A stretch of 64,000 bases of DNA from Arenivirga flava (GCF_030161575.1 NZ_BSUL01000001.1:186001-250000); one strand, 5' to 3'. Positions 8,811-18,053 are shown, counted from the first letter of the stretch. Notes: generated by a model from the sequence alone, not told the origin. A program made the numbers and translations.

Positions 8811-8825
8811 CCGGCGTCCGCGGGC

Positions 8826-9347
8826 TCACAGCGCGCGGTGCGCCCGGGTCAGCTCGCGGTAGGTCGCGGCGTTGCGGCGGATGTGCTCCAGCTCGTCCTC
8901 CGTCAGCCCGCGGCGCACCTTCGCCGGCACGCCCGCGACGAGCGAGCCCGGCGGCACGACGGTCCCCTCGAGCACCACGGCACCCGCGGCGACGAGCGAG
9001 CCCGTCCCGATCACCGCGCCGTTCAGCACGGTCGCGCTCATGCCGATCAGCACGTCGTCCTCGATCGTGCAGCCGTGCAGCACCGCGCGGTGCCCGACGC
9101 TCACGCCGCGGCCGATCACCGCGGGGCTGCCCGGGTCGGCGTGCACGACGACGCCGTCCTGAAGGTTGCTGCCCTCGCCGAGCACGATCTCGTCGCGGTC
9201 GCCGCGCAGCACCGCGCCGTAGTAGACGCTCGAGCCGGCCGTCAGGCGCACCCGCCCGATGAGCGTCGCGTTCGGGGCGGCCCACGCGTCGGGATCGATC
9301 TCGGGGGAGCGTCCGTCGAAGGGCAGGATGAGCGCGGCACCGGTCAT
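8826..9347 (-). CDS. Gamma-class carbonic anhydrase family protein (left-handed beta-helix)
   Basis: A 173-residue hexapeptide-repeat protein. The three metal-ligand histidines expected of gamma carbonic anhydrases are present (H69 in VVHADPG, H86 and H91 in VGHRAVLHGC), so a trimeric metalloenzyme that hydrates CO2 is plausible. Many homologues (YrdA, PaaY, CaiE-like) have other or unknown roles, so the activity is not certain. The gene converges with tetR. On its own strand TAGCGT (9359-9354) ends 6 nt before the ATG, so the mRNA is probably leaderless. Confidence 0.85.
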   Translation of the reverse strand: MTGAALILPFDGRSPEIDPDAWAAPNATLIGRVRLTAGSSVYYGAVLRGDRDEIVLGEGSNLQDGVVVHADPGSPAVIGRGVSVGHRAVLHGCTIEDDVLIGMSATVLNGAVIGTGSLVAAGAVVLEGTVVPPGSLVAGVPAKVRRGLTEDELEHIRRNAATYRELTRAHRAL

Positions 9348-9407
9348 GCCGTCACGCTAGACCGGCCGGCGGCCCGGCGCAGCCCCCGCCGGTAGACTGC
9401 TCGGATC

Positions 9408-10970
9408 ATGGCGACCTTCGGCACCCTCAGCGACCGCCTGGCGGATACGTTCAAGAACCTCCGTACGCGCGGCAAGCTCACCGCATCCGACGTCGACGGC
9501 ACGGTCCGCGAGATCCGGCGGGCGCTGCTCGACGCGGACGTCGCGCTCGAGGTCGTCAAGACCTTCACCGGCGCGGTGCGCGAGCGGGCGCTCGGCGACG
9601 AGGTCAACAGGGCGCTGAACCCGGCGCAGCAGGTCGTGCAGATCGTCAACGAGGAGCTCATCGGCATCCTCGGCGGCCAGCAGCGCCGCCTCGAGTTCGC
9701 CAAGAACCCGCCCACGGTCATCATGCTCGCCGGCCTCCAGGGCGCGGGCAAGACCACGCTCGCGGGCAAGCTCGCGCTGCACCTCAAGGGCGAGGGCCAC
9801 ACGCCGATCCTCGTCGCGAGCGACCTCCAGCGCCCCAACGCCGTCAACCAGCTGCAGGTCGTGGCCGAGCAGGCCGGCGTCGCCGTGTTCGCTCCGGAGC
9901 CCGGCAACGGCGTCGGCGACCCCGTCAAGGTCGCCAAGGACGGCGTCGCCTACGCGAAGCAGAAGCAGCACGACATCGTCATCGTCGACACCGCCGGCCG
10001 CCTCGGCGTCGACGCGGACCTCATGAAGCAGGCCTCCGACATCCGCAGGGCCGTGAACCCCGACGAGGTGCTCTTCGTCATCGACGCCATGATCGGTCAG
10101 GACGCGGTCGCCACGGCGCGCGCCTTCCAGGAGGGCGTCGACTTCACCGGCGTCGTGCTCTCCAAGCTCGACGGCGACGCACGAGGCGGTGCCGCGCTCT
10201 CGGTGGCCAGCGTCACGGGCCGGCCGATCATCTTCGCCTCCACGGGCGAGAAGCTCACCGAGTTCGAGCCCTTCCACCCCGACCGCATGGCGAGCCGCAT
10301 CCTCGACCTCGGCGACATCCTCACCCTCATCGAGCAGGCGCAGGGCGCCTTCGACGAGGAGGAGGCGCGCAAGGTCGCCGAGAAGTTCGCGACCGACAGC
10401 TTCACCCTCGACGACTTCCTGCAGCAGATGCAGCAGCTCAAGAAGATGGGCTCGCTGAAGGGCATGCTCGGCATGCTGCCCGGCGCGCGCGGCATGCGCG
10501 ACCAGCTCGACAACTTCGACGAGCGCGAGATCGTGCGCACCGAGGCGATCATCCAGTCGATGACGCCGGCCGAGCGCCGCACGCCCAAGCTGCTCAACGG
10601 CTCGCGCCGCGTGCGCATCGCCAAGGGCTCGGGCATGACGGTCACCGATGTCAACCAGCTCGTGCAGCGCTTCGAGCAGGCCAGCAAGATGATGAAGACG
10701 GTCGCCAAGGGCGGCGTGCCGCAGATCCCCGGCATGGGCCCGATCCCCGGCGGTGCCGGCGGTCGCAGCCGCAAGGCGGTCAAGGGCAAGGGCAAGTCCG
10801 GCTCGAAGTCGGGCAACCCCGCGAAGCGGGCCGCCGAGAACGCGGCGCTCGCCGCGGGCCCCGCGCCCGCGAGCTCCGGCGGCTCGTCCTTCGGCCTGGG
10901 TCGGGGCGGCGCCGAGCCGAGCGCCGACGACATGGCGACGATCCAGCGGATGCTCGGCGGCAAGGGCTGA
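9408..10970 (+). CDS. ffh: Signal recognition particle protein Ffh (SRP54)
   Basis: Ffh is the GTPase subunit of the SRP. It binds signal peptides and 4.5S RNA and delivers ribosomes to FtsY. The protein is 520 residues, with N domain 1-90, G1 GLQGAGKTT (109-117), G3 DTAGR and G4 TKLDG-like SKLDGDARGG. The Met-rich M domain follows from about residue 320 (QQMQQLKKMGSLKGMLGMLPG). A basic, Gly/Ser/Ala-rich tail with low complexity follows, longer than in E. coli. TAGACT (9393-9398) ends 9 nt upstream of the ATG. A hairpin lies 20 nt beyond the stop. Confidence 0.96.
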   Translation: MATFGTLSDRLADTFKNLRTRGKLTASDVDGTVREIRRALLDADVALEVVKTFTGAVRERALGDEVNRALNPAQQVVQIVNEELIGILGGQQRRLEFAKNPPTVIMLAGLQGAGKTTLAGKLALHLKGEGHTPILVASDLQRPNAVNQLQVVAEQAGVAVFAPEPGNGVGDPVKVAKDGVAYAKQKQHDIVIVDTAGRLGVDADLMKQASDIRRAVNPDEVLFVIDAMIGQDAVATARAFQEGVDFTGVVLSKLDGDARGGAALSVASVTGRPIIFASTGEKLTEFEPFHPDRMASRILDLGDILTLIEQAQGAFDEEEARKVAEKFATDSFTLDDFLQQMQQLKKMGSLKGMLGMLPGARGMRDQLDNFDEREIVRTEAIIQSMTPAERRTPKLLNGSRRVRIAKGSGMTVTDVNQLVQRFEQASKMMKTVAKGGVPQIPGMGPIPGGAGGRSRKAVKGKGKSGSKSGNPAKRAAENAALAAGPAPASSGGSSFGLGRGGAEPSADDMATIQRMLGGKG

Positions 10971-10990
10971 GCGGAGCGCACGTCGAGGAG

Positions 10991-11011
10991 GGGGCCGGCA
11001 TCGCCGGCCCC
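10991..11011. terminator. Terminator between ffh and the metallophosphoesterase gene
   Basis: GGGGCCGGC-ATC-GCCGGCCCC: a 9-bp stem with a 3-nt loop between two convergent genes, extended by flanking GAG/CTC with one bulge. Confidence 0.75.
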
Positions 11012-11030
11012 TCCGTCGTTCCCGGACCGC

Positions 11031-13196
11031 TCAGCCCGCGCGCCGCCGCCGCATGACGAGCAGCGCCGCGCCCGCGGCGACGAGCAGCGCGGCCCCGGCG
11101 GCCCAGAGGCCTGCGGTGGGGGAGACGCCGGTCTCCTCGAGGCGCCCGGCGCGATCCGTCGCCGCCCCGTCGTCGCCCGCGGCCGGCGCGGTGGCCGGCG
11201 CGTCCGCATCCGGCCGCCCGCCGGCGTCCGGCGCATCGGTGCCCGGTGCATCCGTGCCCGGCTGGTCGGTGCCCGGCGTCTCGGCGCCCGGCCCGCCCGC
11301 ATCCGGATCCTCCGCCTCCCGGCCCAGCGCGAAGCGGTCGATCACGGCCGGGGCGACCCCCGGCGTCCGCACGTCGAACGCGTAGCTGACGACCTCGTTC
11401 GCGCCGGTGTCGAGCACGGCGAAGACGGCCAGGTCGTTCGACTGCACGAAGGGCTCCGGCTGCCCGGTGGTCTCGTCGAGGAACGGCCGCTCGCTCGGTA
11501 CGATCGGCTCGAGTCCGCCGGGGTTGCCCTGCGCGAGGTAGTCGGCGTCGTCCCACGGCGCCCCGGGCAGCGGCCGGCTCCGACCGCTGAGCGGGTGGTA
11601 GGCGCCGTAGCTGTTGCCGGTGTTCGACGTCTCGAGGTAGTTGACGCCCTGCTCCGAGCGGAAGCGGTTCCACAGGTGGCTGTGCCCGTTCAGCACGAGG
11701 TCGGTGCCCGCGCCCTCGAGCAGTGGGCTGAGGTCCTCCAGCAGCATGTTCTCCTCGGCCGGGTACTCGTAGCGCACGCCGATCAAGGCGCCGTCGGCAT
11801 CCCGCTCCTCCACGCGCACCGGGTCCGTGAACTGCGGCATGACGTTGTCGCCGAGCCCCTGCGGTCCCTCGTGCAGGATCACGACCCGGAATCGCGCGTC
11901 GCGGTAGGCGTCGCCCGCGAGCTCCTCCTGCAGCCACGTGTGCTGCTCGCTGCCCACCTCGAGCGACTCGAAGACGTGCTCGCCGTAGCCCTGGGCGAGC
12001 GGATCGCCGAGGCTCGCCGACGACTCCTGGTACCGGCTCTGCGCCGTGCGCGCCGCCGGGTCGGCGTTCGCGGCGGTGCCGCGCCAGATGCGCGTCGAGT
12101 AGAGCGAGACGAGGCGGATGTCGCCGATCGTCGTCGCGTAGTAGGTCTCGCCGCCGGGACCGTCGTCGGGCAGGGTGAACATCTCCTCGTAGCTCGTGGT
12201 GCTGAACGAGTTGTCCTCGATCCACCGCTCCCGCACCAGCGGGTCTCCGGACGGGTTCACGCTCGCGGCGACCTCCTCGTAGGCGGCCTCGGCGATCTCC
12301 ACCGGCACGGGCGCGTTGAAGCTCGCGCCGATCGTGGCCGCGCCGTCGACGCGCCCCTGCACCTCGTGGTTGCCGACCGCGGGGTAGAGCGGCGCGTGCT
12401 GCAGGATCTCGCCGCCGACGTACTGCTCGCCGTTGGTCGAGGCTCGGCCGCCGTTGCCCTGCAGCGCGGCGAAGAAGGCGCTGCCGCGGCTGTCGTCGAA
12501 CCACTCCGAGGCGCGGTCGGGGTGGTTGACGAGGTCGCCGGCGAGGAAGACGGCATCGAGCTCCCCGAGGGTCTCCGCCGCCTTCTGCAGGTTCGCCGGC
12601 GTGTTGGCCATCGCCTGGTGGTCGCTGGTGAGGAGCACGCGCAGGTCGTCGCCGGGCCGCGGCAGCGGAGCCAGGCTGAAGGTGCCCGAGGCGCCGAGGG
12701 CGCCGTCGTCGATCGACACCACGCGGTAGGGCTCGCGCTCGCCCGGCTCGAGGCCCTCGACCAGGGCCTCGTGCCGCCACACCTCCCGGGCGACCACGCC
12801 GTCCTCCGCCGCGGGCCGGTCGGCCAGGTTCGACTGGTGGTCCTCGGCGAGCCGCGAGAACCGGGCGCTGGTCGCCGTCACGACCCGCACACCCGGCGTC
12901 GGCACGCCCTCCGCCGCGGCACGGGTGCCCGCCTCGTCGAGCGCCGCGACCCCGTCGCCGACCAGCACGACGCTGCGGTCGCCCTCGAACGCCGTGTTCC
13001 ACACGACATGCACCTCGTCGTCGCCGGGCAGCTGCAGGAACGGGTCGCTCAGCAGCGGCAGCGCTCCGATCGGATCGGTGGACGGGGCTTCGTCGGCCGA
13101 GGCCGGCGCGACGGCGAGCGTCGCGCCGACGATGGCGCAGCCCGCCAGCGCGGCGGCGGCGAGCGGTCGGGATCGGGGAGCGGTTCGGGCGGGCAT
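11031..13196 (-). CDS. Secreted, cell-wall-anchored metallophosphoesterase
   Basis: A 721-residue exported calcineurin-like phosphoesterase. A signal peptide is followed by the N-terminal (purple acid phosphatase-like) domain. The metal-binding motifs come in order: SDHQ, AGDLVNHPD, AVGNHEVQG, ILHEGP and NGHSHLW. The C terminus has an Asp/Gly/Pro-rich stalk (repeats of GTDxPGTD), then LEETG, a hydrophobic segment and RRRRAG. This is a sortase-type sorting signal in which LEETG replaces LPXTG. The natural substrate is unknown; extracellular phosphate scavenging is a reasonable guess. The ATG at 13196 has GAGGAC upstream. In-frame codons further upstream overlap the divergent gene's promoter. 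Confidence 0.85.
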   Translation of the reverse strand: MPARTAPRSRPLAAAALAGCAIVGATLAVAPASADEAPSTDPIGALPLLSDPFLQLPGDDEVHVVWNTAFEGDRSVVLVGDGVAALDEAGTRAAAEGVPTPGVRVVTATSARFSRLAEDHQSNLADRPAAEDGVVAREVWRHEALVEGLEPGEREPYRVVSIDDGALGASGTFSLAPLPRPGDDLRVLLTSDHQAMANTPANLQKAAETLGELDAVFLAGDLVNHPDRASEWFDDSRGSAFFAALQGNGGRASTNGEQYVGGEILQHAPLYPAVGNHEVQGRVDGAATIGASFNAPVPVEIAEAAYEEVAASVNPSGDPLVRERWIEDNSFSTTSYEEMFTLPDDGPGGETYYATTIGDIRLVSLYSTRIWRGTAANADPAARTAQSRYQESSASLGDPLAQGYGEHVFESLEVGSEQHTWLQEELAGDAYRDARFRVVILHEGPQGLGDNVMPQFTDPVRVEERDADGALIGVRYEYPAEENMLLEDLSPLLEGAGTDLVLNGHSHLWNRFRSEQGVNYLETSNTGNSYGAYHPLSGRSRPLPGAPWDDADYLAQGNPGGLEPIVPSERPFLDETTGQPEPFVQSNDLAVFAVLDTGANEVVSYAFDVRTPGVAPAVIDRFALGREAEDPDAGGPGAETPGTDQPGTDAPGTDAPDAGGRPDADAPATAPAAGDDGAATDRAGRLEETGVSPTAGLWAAGAALLVAAGAALLVMRRRRAG

Positions 13197-13341
13197 GACG
13201 TCCTCTCGGGGGTTCCTGCGGCGGGCCGTCGACCCGCCCTCCGAGGCTTCCGGGAGCGGATGAGCGCGGCTCGGCGCGGCCGTGAACGTCCGATGAACGA
13301 GCGCCCCTTCCGGGGCTCCGCCGCGTCCATAGGCTCGGGGC

Positions 13342-14121
13342 ATGACCACTCGTCGCATCCGCCTGGGCGTCCAGGTGCAGCCGCAGCACGCCACCTATCC
13401 GAAGATCCGAGCGACGGTGCTCGAGCTCGAGCAGCTCGGCGTCGACGTGCTCTTCAACTGGGACCACTTCTTCCCGCTCTCGGGCGAGCCCGACGGCCTG
13501 CACTTCGAGTCGTGGACCGAGTTGGCCTCGTGGGCCGAGCTGACCAGCGACGTCGAGATCGGCGCCCTCGTCAACTGCAACAGCTATCGGGGCGCCGATC
13601 TGCAGGCCGACATGGCCCGCACGATCGACCACATCTCCGACGGTCGCTTCATCTTCGGCACCGGCTCGGGCTGGTTCCAGCGCGACTACGACGAGTACGG
13701 CTACGAGTTCGGCACGGTCGGCGGCCGCCCGGACGCGCTCGCCGAGGCGCTGCCGCGCATCGAGGCGCGCTGGCCGAAGCTCAACCCGCCGCCCACGCGC
13801 GACATCCCCGTCCTCATCGGCGGCGGCGGCGAGAAGAAGACGCTGCGCCTCGTCGCGAAGCACGCCGACATCTGGCATTCCTTCACCCCGCCGGAGGACC
13901 TGGGCCGCAAGCTCGGCATCCTGCGCGAGCACGGCGAGGCCGTCGGGCGCGACATCGGCGAGATCGAGCTCTCGAACGAGCTGCGCGACCGCACCGAGGC
14001 GCAGGCCGAGTCGCTGCTCGAGCAGGGCACGACGCTCTTCACCCTCGGCATCAGCGGACCCGACTACGACCTCGCGCCGGTGAAGCGATGGCTCGCCTGG
14101 CGCGACTCGCGCAACGGCTGA
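13342..14121 (+). CDS. LLM-class F420-dependent oxidoreductase
   Basis: A 259-residue luciferase-like monooxygenase-fold protein of the actinobacterial TIGR03560-like type. It has IRLGVQVQPQHATY, the LFNWDHFFPL segment and the GTGSGWFQRDYDEYGYEFGT signature, which place it among coenzyme F420-dependent reductases rather than true FMN monooxygenases. The substrate is not predictable. TAGGCT (13330-13335) ends 6 nt before the ATG, so the message is likely leaderless. The gene is divergent from the metallophosphoesterase gene. Confidence 0.87.
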   Translation: MTTRRIRLGVQVQPQHATYPKIRATVLELEQLGVDVLFNWDHFFPLSGEPDGLHFESWTELASWAELTSDVEIGALVNCNSYRGADLQADMARTIDHISDGRFIFGTGSGWFQRDYDEYGYEFGTVGGRPDALAEALPRIEARWPKLNPPPTRDIPVLIGGGGEKKTLRLVAKHADIWHSFTPPEDLGRKLGILREHGEAVGRDIGEIELSNELRDRTEAQAESLLEQGTTLFTLGISGPDYDLAPVKRWLAWRDSRNG

Positions 14122-14209
14122 GCGGTCGCTCGGTCCGGTCCGTTCGAGCGGATGCGCGCGAGGCGCGCCGACGGGCGCGGCCGACCACGCGCGCCGGGTG
14201 CACGGACGG

Positions 14210-14234
14210 GCGGATGCGGGCCCACCGCATCCGC
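14210..14234. terminator. Hairpin built from two inverted GCGGATGCGG copies
   Basis: GCGGATGCGG (14210-14219), 5-nt loop, CCGCATCCGC (14225-14234): a perfect 10-bp stem between two convergent genes. The arms are the 9-mer that is over-represented across the window. Confidence 0.6.
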
Positions 14235-14245
14235 TCGTCTCATCG

Positions 14246-15396
14246 TCAGGCGGGCGTACCCGCCCGCAGCTCGGCCGCGAGCGCGCCGACGACCGCGCGC
14301 GCGTCGCCGTCGCGGCTCTGGGCGACCCGCAGCTGCCGCTGGTAGCTGGCGCCGCGCTCGAGGATGATGCGCACGTCGTCGAGCTCGGCATCGCAGCCGA
14401 GGCGATCGGCGATGGGCCGCAGCGTCTCGAGCAGCTCAGCGAGGTCGTCGGTCATGAGCCGCTCGTCCCCGGCCGCGTTGCGGATGAGGATCGTCTCCAT
14501 GCCGTACCGCGCCGCCCGCCACTTGTTCTCGCGGGTGAACCACGGCGGCAGCACGTCGAGCCGCTCGCCCCGGTCGAGCCGCTCGGAGAGGTGCTCGACG
14601 AGGCACTGCACGAGCGCCGTGAGCACGGCCACCTCCCGCAGGGTCGGCGATCCGTCGCAGATGCGCACCTCGAGGGTGCCCCAGCCGGGGAGGGGCGCAG
14701 ATCCCAGCGCAGCTCGGAGTGGTGCTCGATCACCCCGGTGTGCCGCAGGTCGCCGACGACCCGCTCGTAGGCGGCCCAGTCCTCGAGCGGGTAGGGCAGT
14801 CCCGCCGTCGGCAGCTGCTGGTAGACGAGCGCGCGGTTCGACGCGTAGCCCGTGTCGTCGCCCTCCCAGAACGGGCTCGAGGCGCTGAGCGCCTGCAGGT
14901 GCGGGAAGTAGGTCAGCAGCGCGTTCATGATCGGCAGCACCTTGTCGCGCCGCTCGATGCCCACGTGCACGTGCACGCCCCAGATCGTCATCTGGCGCCC
15001 CCACCAGCGCGCCCGGTCGACCAGCGTGGCGTAACGCTCCCTGGCCGTGACCTCCTGGTCGGCCCAGCGGCTGAAGGGGTGCGTGCCCGAGCCGATCGGG
15101 TCGATGCCGAGCGGATGCGAGGCGGCCAGCACCGCGTCGAGGCCGGCCCCGAGGTCGGCCACCGCCGAGCCCACGCGCTCGTGCGCGCCGGAGACGAGCT
15201 CGACCGTGTTGGTGAGGAACTCGCGGTGCAGGTTCGGGCCGTTCGGATGGGCGGGGAGCCGCGCGGCGGCGAGCACGTCGTCGGCGAGCGGCACCAGCTC
15301 GCCGGAACCGCGGTCGACCAGCGCGAGCTCCCACTCGACGCCGACGCTGGAGCGCGGCGATCGCGCGAAGTCGATGCTCGCCGGCTGCGCGCCCAT
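14246..15396 (-). CDS. YbdK-like carboxylate-amine ligase (glutamate-cysteine ligase GCS2 family), frameshifted
   Basis: The gene encodes a roughly 382-residue GCS2-family ATP-dependent ligase. The N-terminal part (from ATG 15396) has VGVEWELALVD, the EFLTNTVELVSG metal-binding strand and IWGVHVHVG. The C-terminal part has WGTLEVRICDG, ENKWRAARYGMETILI and a Gln/Arg-rich end. The two parts lie in different frames. One extra C on the coding strand in the C runs at 14687-14695 restores a continuous protein reading ...RWDLRPSPGWGTLE.... Members of this family are usually annotated as weak glutamate-cysteine ligases. Actinobacteria make mycothiol rather than glutathione, so the physiological product is uncertain. 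Confidence 0.85.
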
Positions 15397-15459
15397 GTCG
15401 GCCCTCCCGCGGGTCCGCCGTTCGCACCCTCACCGGATCTTGGCACGCTGCCGCCCGGT

Positions 15460-15526
15460 GATTTCCCGGCGCGCAGGAAATCTGACAGAATGACCCTCTG
15501 GAACCCGACGGACGACCCTCTATCCT
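15460..15526 (+). promoter_or_regulatory. Upstream region of the rpsP operon
   Basis: GATTTCC/GGAAATC form a 7-bp inverted repeat (15460-15466 with 15476-15482). CTGGAA (15498-15503), 17 nt and TATCCT (15521-15526) are a reasonable -35/-10 pair, giving an rpsP leader of about 85 nt. The promoter assignment is tentative. Confidence 0.4.
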
Positions 15527-15619
15527 CCGCTGGGATTCCCCCTCAGAGCTTCATGTCGAGTGTGCCCCCACGCGCACGGCCGGCAGTTCGCACTTCTACG
15601 ACTCATTTCAGGAGCAATT

Positions 15620-16042
15620 GTGGCCGTCAAGATCCGCCTCAAGCGCCTCGGTAAGATCCGGGCGCCCTACTACCGCATCGTCGTCGCCGACTCGCGCACC
15701 AAGCGCGATGGTCGCGTGATCGAGGAGATCGGCAAGTACCACCCCACCGAGGAGCCCTCGTTCATCGAGGTCGACTCCGACCGCGCGCAGTACTGGCTCT
15801 CCGTCGGCGCGCAGCCGACCGAGCAGGTCGCCGCGATCCTCAAGCTCACGGGCGACTGGGGCAAGTTCAAGGGCGACGCCGACGCGGTCAGCACCGTCAA
15901 GGTCGCCGAGCCGAAGGCGCCGTTCGAGGCCGACAGCGCCAAGAAGCCGGTGCTCAAGCCCAAGACCGAGAAGGCTCCCGCCAAGGAGGAGGCCGCCGAG
16001 GCGCCCGCCGCCGAGGCCGAGTCGACCGAGGCCGCCGAGTAA
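15620..16042 (+). CDS. rpsP: 30S ribosomal protein S16
   Basis: S16 binds 16S rRNA early in small-subunit assembly. The protein begins [20 protein letters not shown], typical of S16, with GTG 15620 preceded by AGGAG. The core is about 85 residues. A further 50-residue Lys/Glu/Ala-rich tail follows, a common actinobacterial extension. It is the first gene of rpsP-khpA-rimM-trmD. Confidence 0.96.
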   Translation: MAVKIRLKRLGKIRAPYYRIVVADSRTKRDGRVIEEIGKYHPTEEPSFIEVDSDRAQYWLSVGAQPTEQVAAILKLTGDWGKFKGDADAVSTVKVAEPKAPFEADSAKKPVLKPKTEKAPAKEEAAEAPAAEAESTEAAE

Positions 16043-16080
16043 TCTCGGCGCCCGGCAACAACAGCAGTAAAGGACGAACC

Positions 16081-16317
16081 GTGCTCGCAGCCGCTCTCGA
16101 ACACCTGGTCAAGGGGATCGTGGATCACCCGGACGAGGTCGATGTCGTGGCCAAGGGCTCGTCCCGCGGCGAGGTCCTCGAGGTGCGCGTGCACCCCGAG
16201 GACCTCGGTCGCGTGATCGGCCGCGCCGGCCGCACGGCCAAGGCGCTCCGCACGCTCGTCTCCGCGCTCGCCGACGGCAAGCGCGTTCGCGTGGACGTGG
16301 TGGACACCGATTCCTGA
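16081..16317 (+). CDS. khpA: KH-domain RNA-binding protein KhpA
   Basis: A 78-residue single KH-domain protein with the GRVIGRAGRTAKALR loop (GxxG) that contacts RNA. KhpA works with KhpB in RNA binding and cell-size control in Gram-positives. In actinobacteria it is invariably between rpsP and rimM, as here. GTG start with AAAGGACG upstream. Confidence 0.92.
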   Translation: MLAAALEHLVKGIVDHPDEVDVVAKGSSRGEVLEVRVHPEDLGRVIGRAGRTAKALRTLVSALADGKRVRVDVVDTDS

Positions 16318-16348
16318 GACGCCGGACCCCGCACGCACCCAGCTCCGG

Positions 16349-16909
16349 GTGGGGCGACTCCTGAAGGCCCACGGCCTCAAGGGCGCCATCAAGGTGGAGC
16401 TGTACACCGACGAGCCCGAGCGCCGCTTCGCGAAGGGCTCGGTCTTCTCCCTGCAGGTGCCCGCGTCGCACGCGTGGCACGGCAGGAGCATCACCCTGCG
16501 CGAGCTGCGCTGGTACAACGAGAGCCCGGTCGCCTTCTTCGAGGGCGTCGACGACCGCACCGCGGCGGAGGGCCTCATCAAGGCGATCCTCTGGGTCGAG
16601 CAGGCCACGGCCGAGCTCCCCGTCGAGGACGACGCCTGGTACGACCACCAGCTGGTGGGCCTCACCGCGCTGCGCGACGGTGAGAAGGTCGGCGTCGTCG
16701 CGCAGGTCGTGCACCTGCCCGCCCAGGACCTCCTGGGCATCAAGACCCTCTCGGGCGAGGAGGTGCTCGTGCCCTTCGTCAAGGCGATCGTGCCGAGCGT
16801 CGACCTCGCCGCGGGCACGCTCGTGGTGACCCCGCCCGCCGGGCTCTTCGAGGAGCTGCCGGACGACGACGTCGCCGCTCCCGAGGGCGACGCCGCGCCC
16901 TCCTCCTAG
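16349..16909 (+). CDS. rimM: Ribosome maturation factor RimM
   Basis: RimM helps assemble the 30S head near S19. The 186 visible residues hold the N-terminal RimM barrel ([20 protein letters not shown]...) and the PRC-barrel domain ([17 protein letters not shown]...), with the family motif [13 protein letters not shown]. The GTG at 16349 is the first acceptable start. However, the frame remains open upstream and encodes TQLR directly before it, which resembles the conserved lead-in of RimM proteins. The true N terminus may lie further up, where only an ATT (16310) is available. See findings. Confidence 0.9.
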   Translation: MGRLLKAHGLKGAIKVELYTDEPERRFAKGSVFSLQVPASHAWHGRSITLRELRWYNESPVAFFEGVDDRTAAEGLIKAILWVEQATAELPVEDDAWYDHQLVGLTALRDGEKVGVVAQVVHLPAQDLLGIKTLSGEEVLVPFVKAIVPSVDLAAGTLVVTPPAGLFEELPDDDVAAPEGDAAPSS

Positions 16910-16919
16910 GCTGGACGCC

Positions 16920-17633
16920 ATGCGGCTCGACCTCGTCACGATCTTCCCCGCGTTCTTCGAGGCGCTCGACGTCTCACTGCTCGGGAAGGCCCGTCAGAAG
17001 GGCCTCATCGACAGCCGCGTGCACGATCTGCGCGACTTCACGACCGACCGGCACCGCACGGTCGACGACACGCCCTACGGTGGCGGCGCGGGCATGGTCA
17101 TGCGACCGGAGCCGTGGGGCCTCGCGCTCGACGCCATCCTCGATGGCGACGACTCCGCATCCGACCCCGTCGTGATCTTCCCGTCGCCGGCGGGGGAGCG
17201 CTTCACCCAGGCGATCGCGCGCGAGCTCGCGCAGGAGCAGCAGCTCGTCTTCGCCTGCGGCCGCTACGAGGGCATCGACCACCGGGTCGTCGAGCACGCC
17301 GAGGGCCGCGGCCGGGTGCGGCTGCTGAGCCTCGGCGACTACGTGCTCAACGGCGGCGAGGTGGCCTCGCTCGCCATGATCGAGGCCATCGGCCGCCTCG
17401 TGCCGGGCGTGGTCGGCAACCCCGAGAGCCTGATCGAGGAGAGCCACGAGGACGGCCTGCTCGAGTACCCGAGCTACACCAAGCCCGCCGAGTGGCGCGG
17501 CCACGAGGTGCCGCCGGTGCTGCTGAGCGGCAACCACGGCGCCATCGCGGCCTGGCGGCGCGAGCAGCAGCTCGAGCGCACGCGCCGCGTGCGGCCCGAC
17601 CTGCTGCCGCCTGAGGAGCTCGCCGGCGCCTGA
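16920..17633 (+). CDS. trmD: tRNA (guanine-N1-)-methyltransferase TrmD
   Basis: TrmD makes m1G37 in tRNAs, preventing +1 frameshifting. The 237-residue SPOUT enzyme begins [17 protein letters not shown]. It has the knot signature [21 protein letters not shown] and the catalytic-site Asp in [19 protein letters not shown] (16907-16912), whose TAG is the rimM stop codon, ends 7 nt before the ATG, so trmD can also be transcribed alone as a leaderless message. Confidence 0.96.
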   Translation: MRLDLVTIFPAFFEALDVSLLGKARQKGLIDSRVHDLRDFTTDRHRTVDDTPYGGGAGMVMRPEPWGLALDAILDGDDSASDPVVIFPSPAGERFTQAIARELAQEQQLVFACGRYEGIDHRVVEHAEGRGRVRLLSLGDYVLNGGEVASLAMIEAIGRLVPGVVGNPESLIEESHEDGLLEYPSYTKPAEWRGHEVPPVLLSGNHGAIAAWRREQQLERTRRVRPDLLPPEELAGA

Positions 17634-17663
17634 GCGCCGCTCGTCGCCTCCGCTGGCGGCGCC

Positions 17664-17682
17664 CGCCGCTGCCGCAGCGGCG
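17664..17682. terminator. Hairpin between trmD and the DUF4031 gene
   Basis: CGCCGCTG-CCG-CAGCGGCG, an 8-bp stem between convergent genes. No T tail. Confidence 0.5.
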
Positions 17683-17696
17683 TCGAGCGGATGCGG

Positions 17697-17975
17697 TCAG
17701 CGCCCCCGCGCGCGCCGCTCGCGCTCGGTGACGCGCAGCCCGCTGCGGATGAGGCGCCGCGTCAGCTCGTTCGCGGTCACCGGCGACGCCCCCGCGGCCA
17801 CGAGCTCGTCGTAGCGCGAGGCGGGCACGTCGTAGTGGTCGAGATCGAAGCTGCGCGGCGGCAGGCCGAGCCGACGGGCGAAGGCGTGCAGCTCCTCGAG
17901 GGAGGCGTCGCTCACGAGGTGCGACCAGAGCGTGTCGTGCGCGGGCCAGAGCGGCGGATCCAGCAGCACGGTCAT
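17697..17975 (-). CDS. Small DUF4031-type protein
   Basis: A 92-residue soluble protein beginning MTVLLDPPLWPAHDTLWSHL, with an SFDLDHYDVP motif. It matches the DUF4031 family of small actinobacterial proteins; function is unknown. TACCAT on the minus strand (17987-17982) ends 6 nt before the ATG, supporting this start and a leaderless transcript. Confidence 0.8.
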   Translation of the reverse strand: MTVLLDPPLWPAHDTLWSHLVSDASLEELHAFARRLGLPPRSFDLDHYDVPASRYDELVAAGASPVTANELTRRLIRSGLRVTERERRARGR

Positions 17976-18024
17976 GGCATCATGGTAGGTGCGTCGGCAT
18001 CCGAAGCCTGGCGCGCGACGAGAA

Positions 18025-18053
18025 TTGACCGACCCGGCGTCAGCCGGTATGCT
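18025..18053 (+). promoter_or_regulatory. Promoter of rplU-rpmA
   Basis: TTGACC (18025-18030), 17-nt spacer, TATGCT (18048-18053): a near-consensus housekeeping promoter, the best in the window. It gives a leader of about 70 nt before rplU. Confidence 0.85.

Noticed and set aside
10780-14391. 1203-residue minus-strand frame across four genes
   Set aside because: It crosses the metallophosphoesterase gene in the wrong frame and has no recognisable domains. The real genes explain the region.
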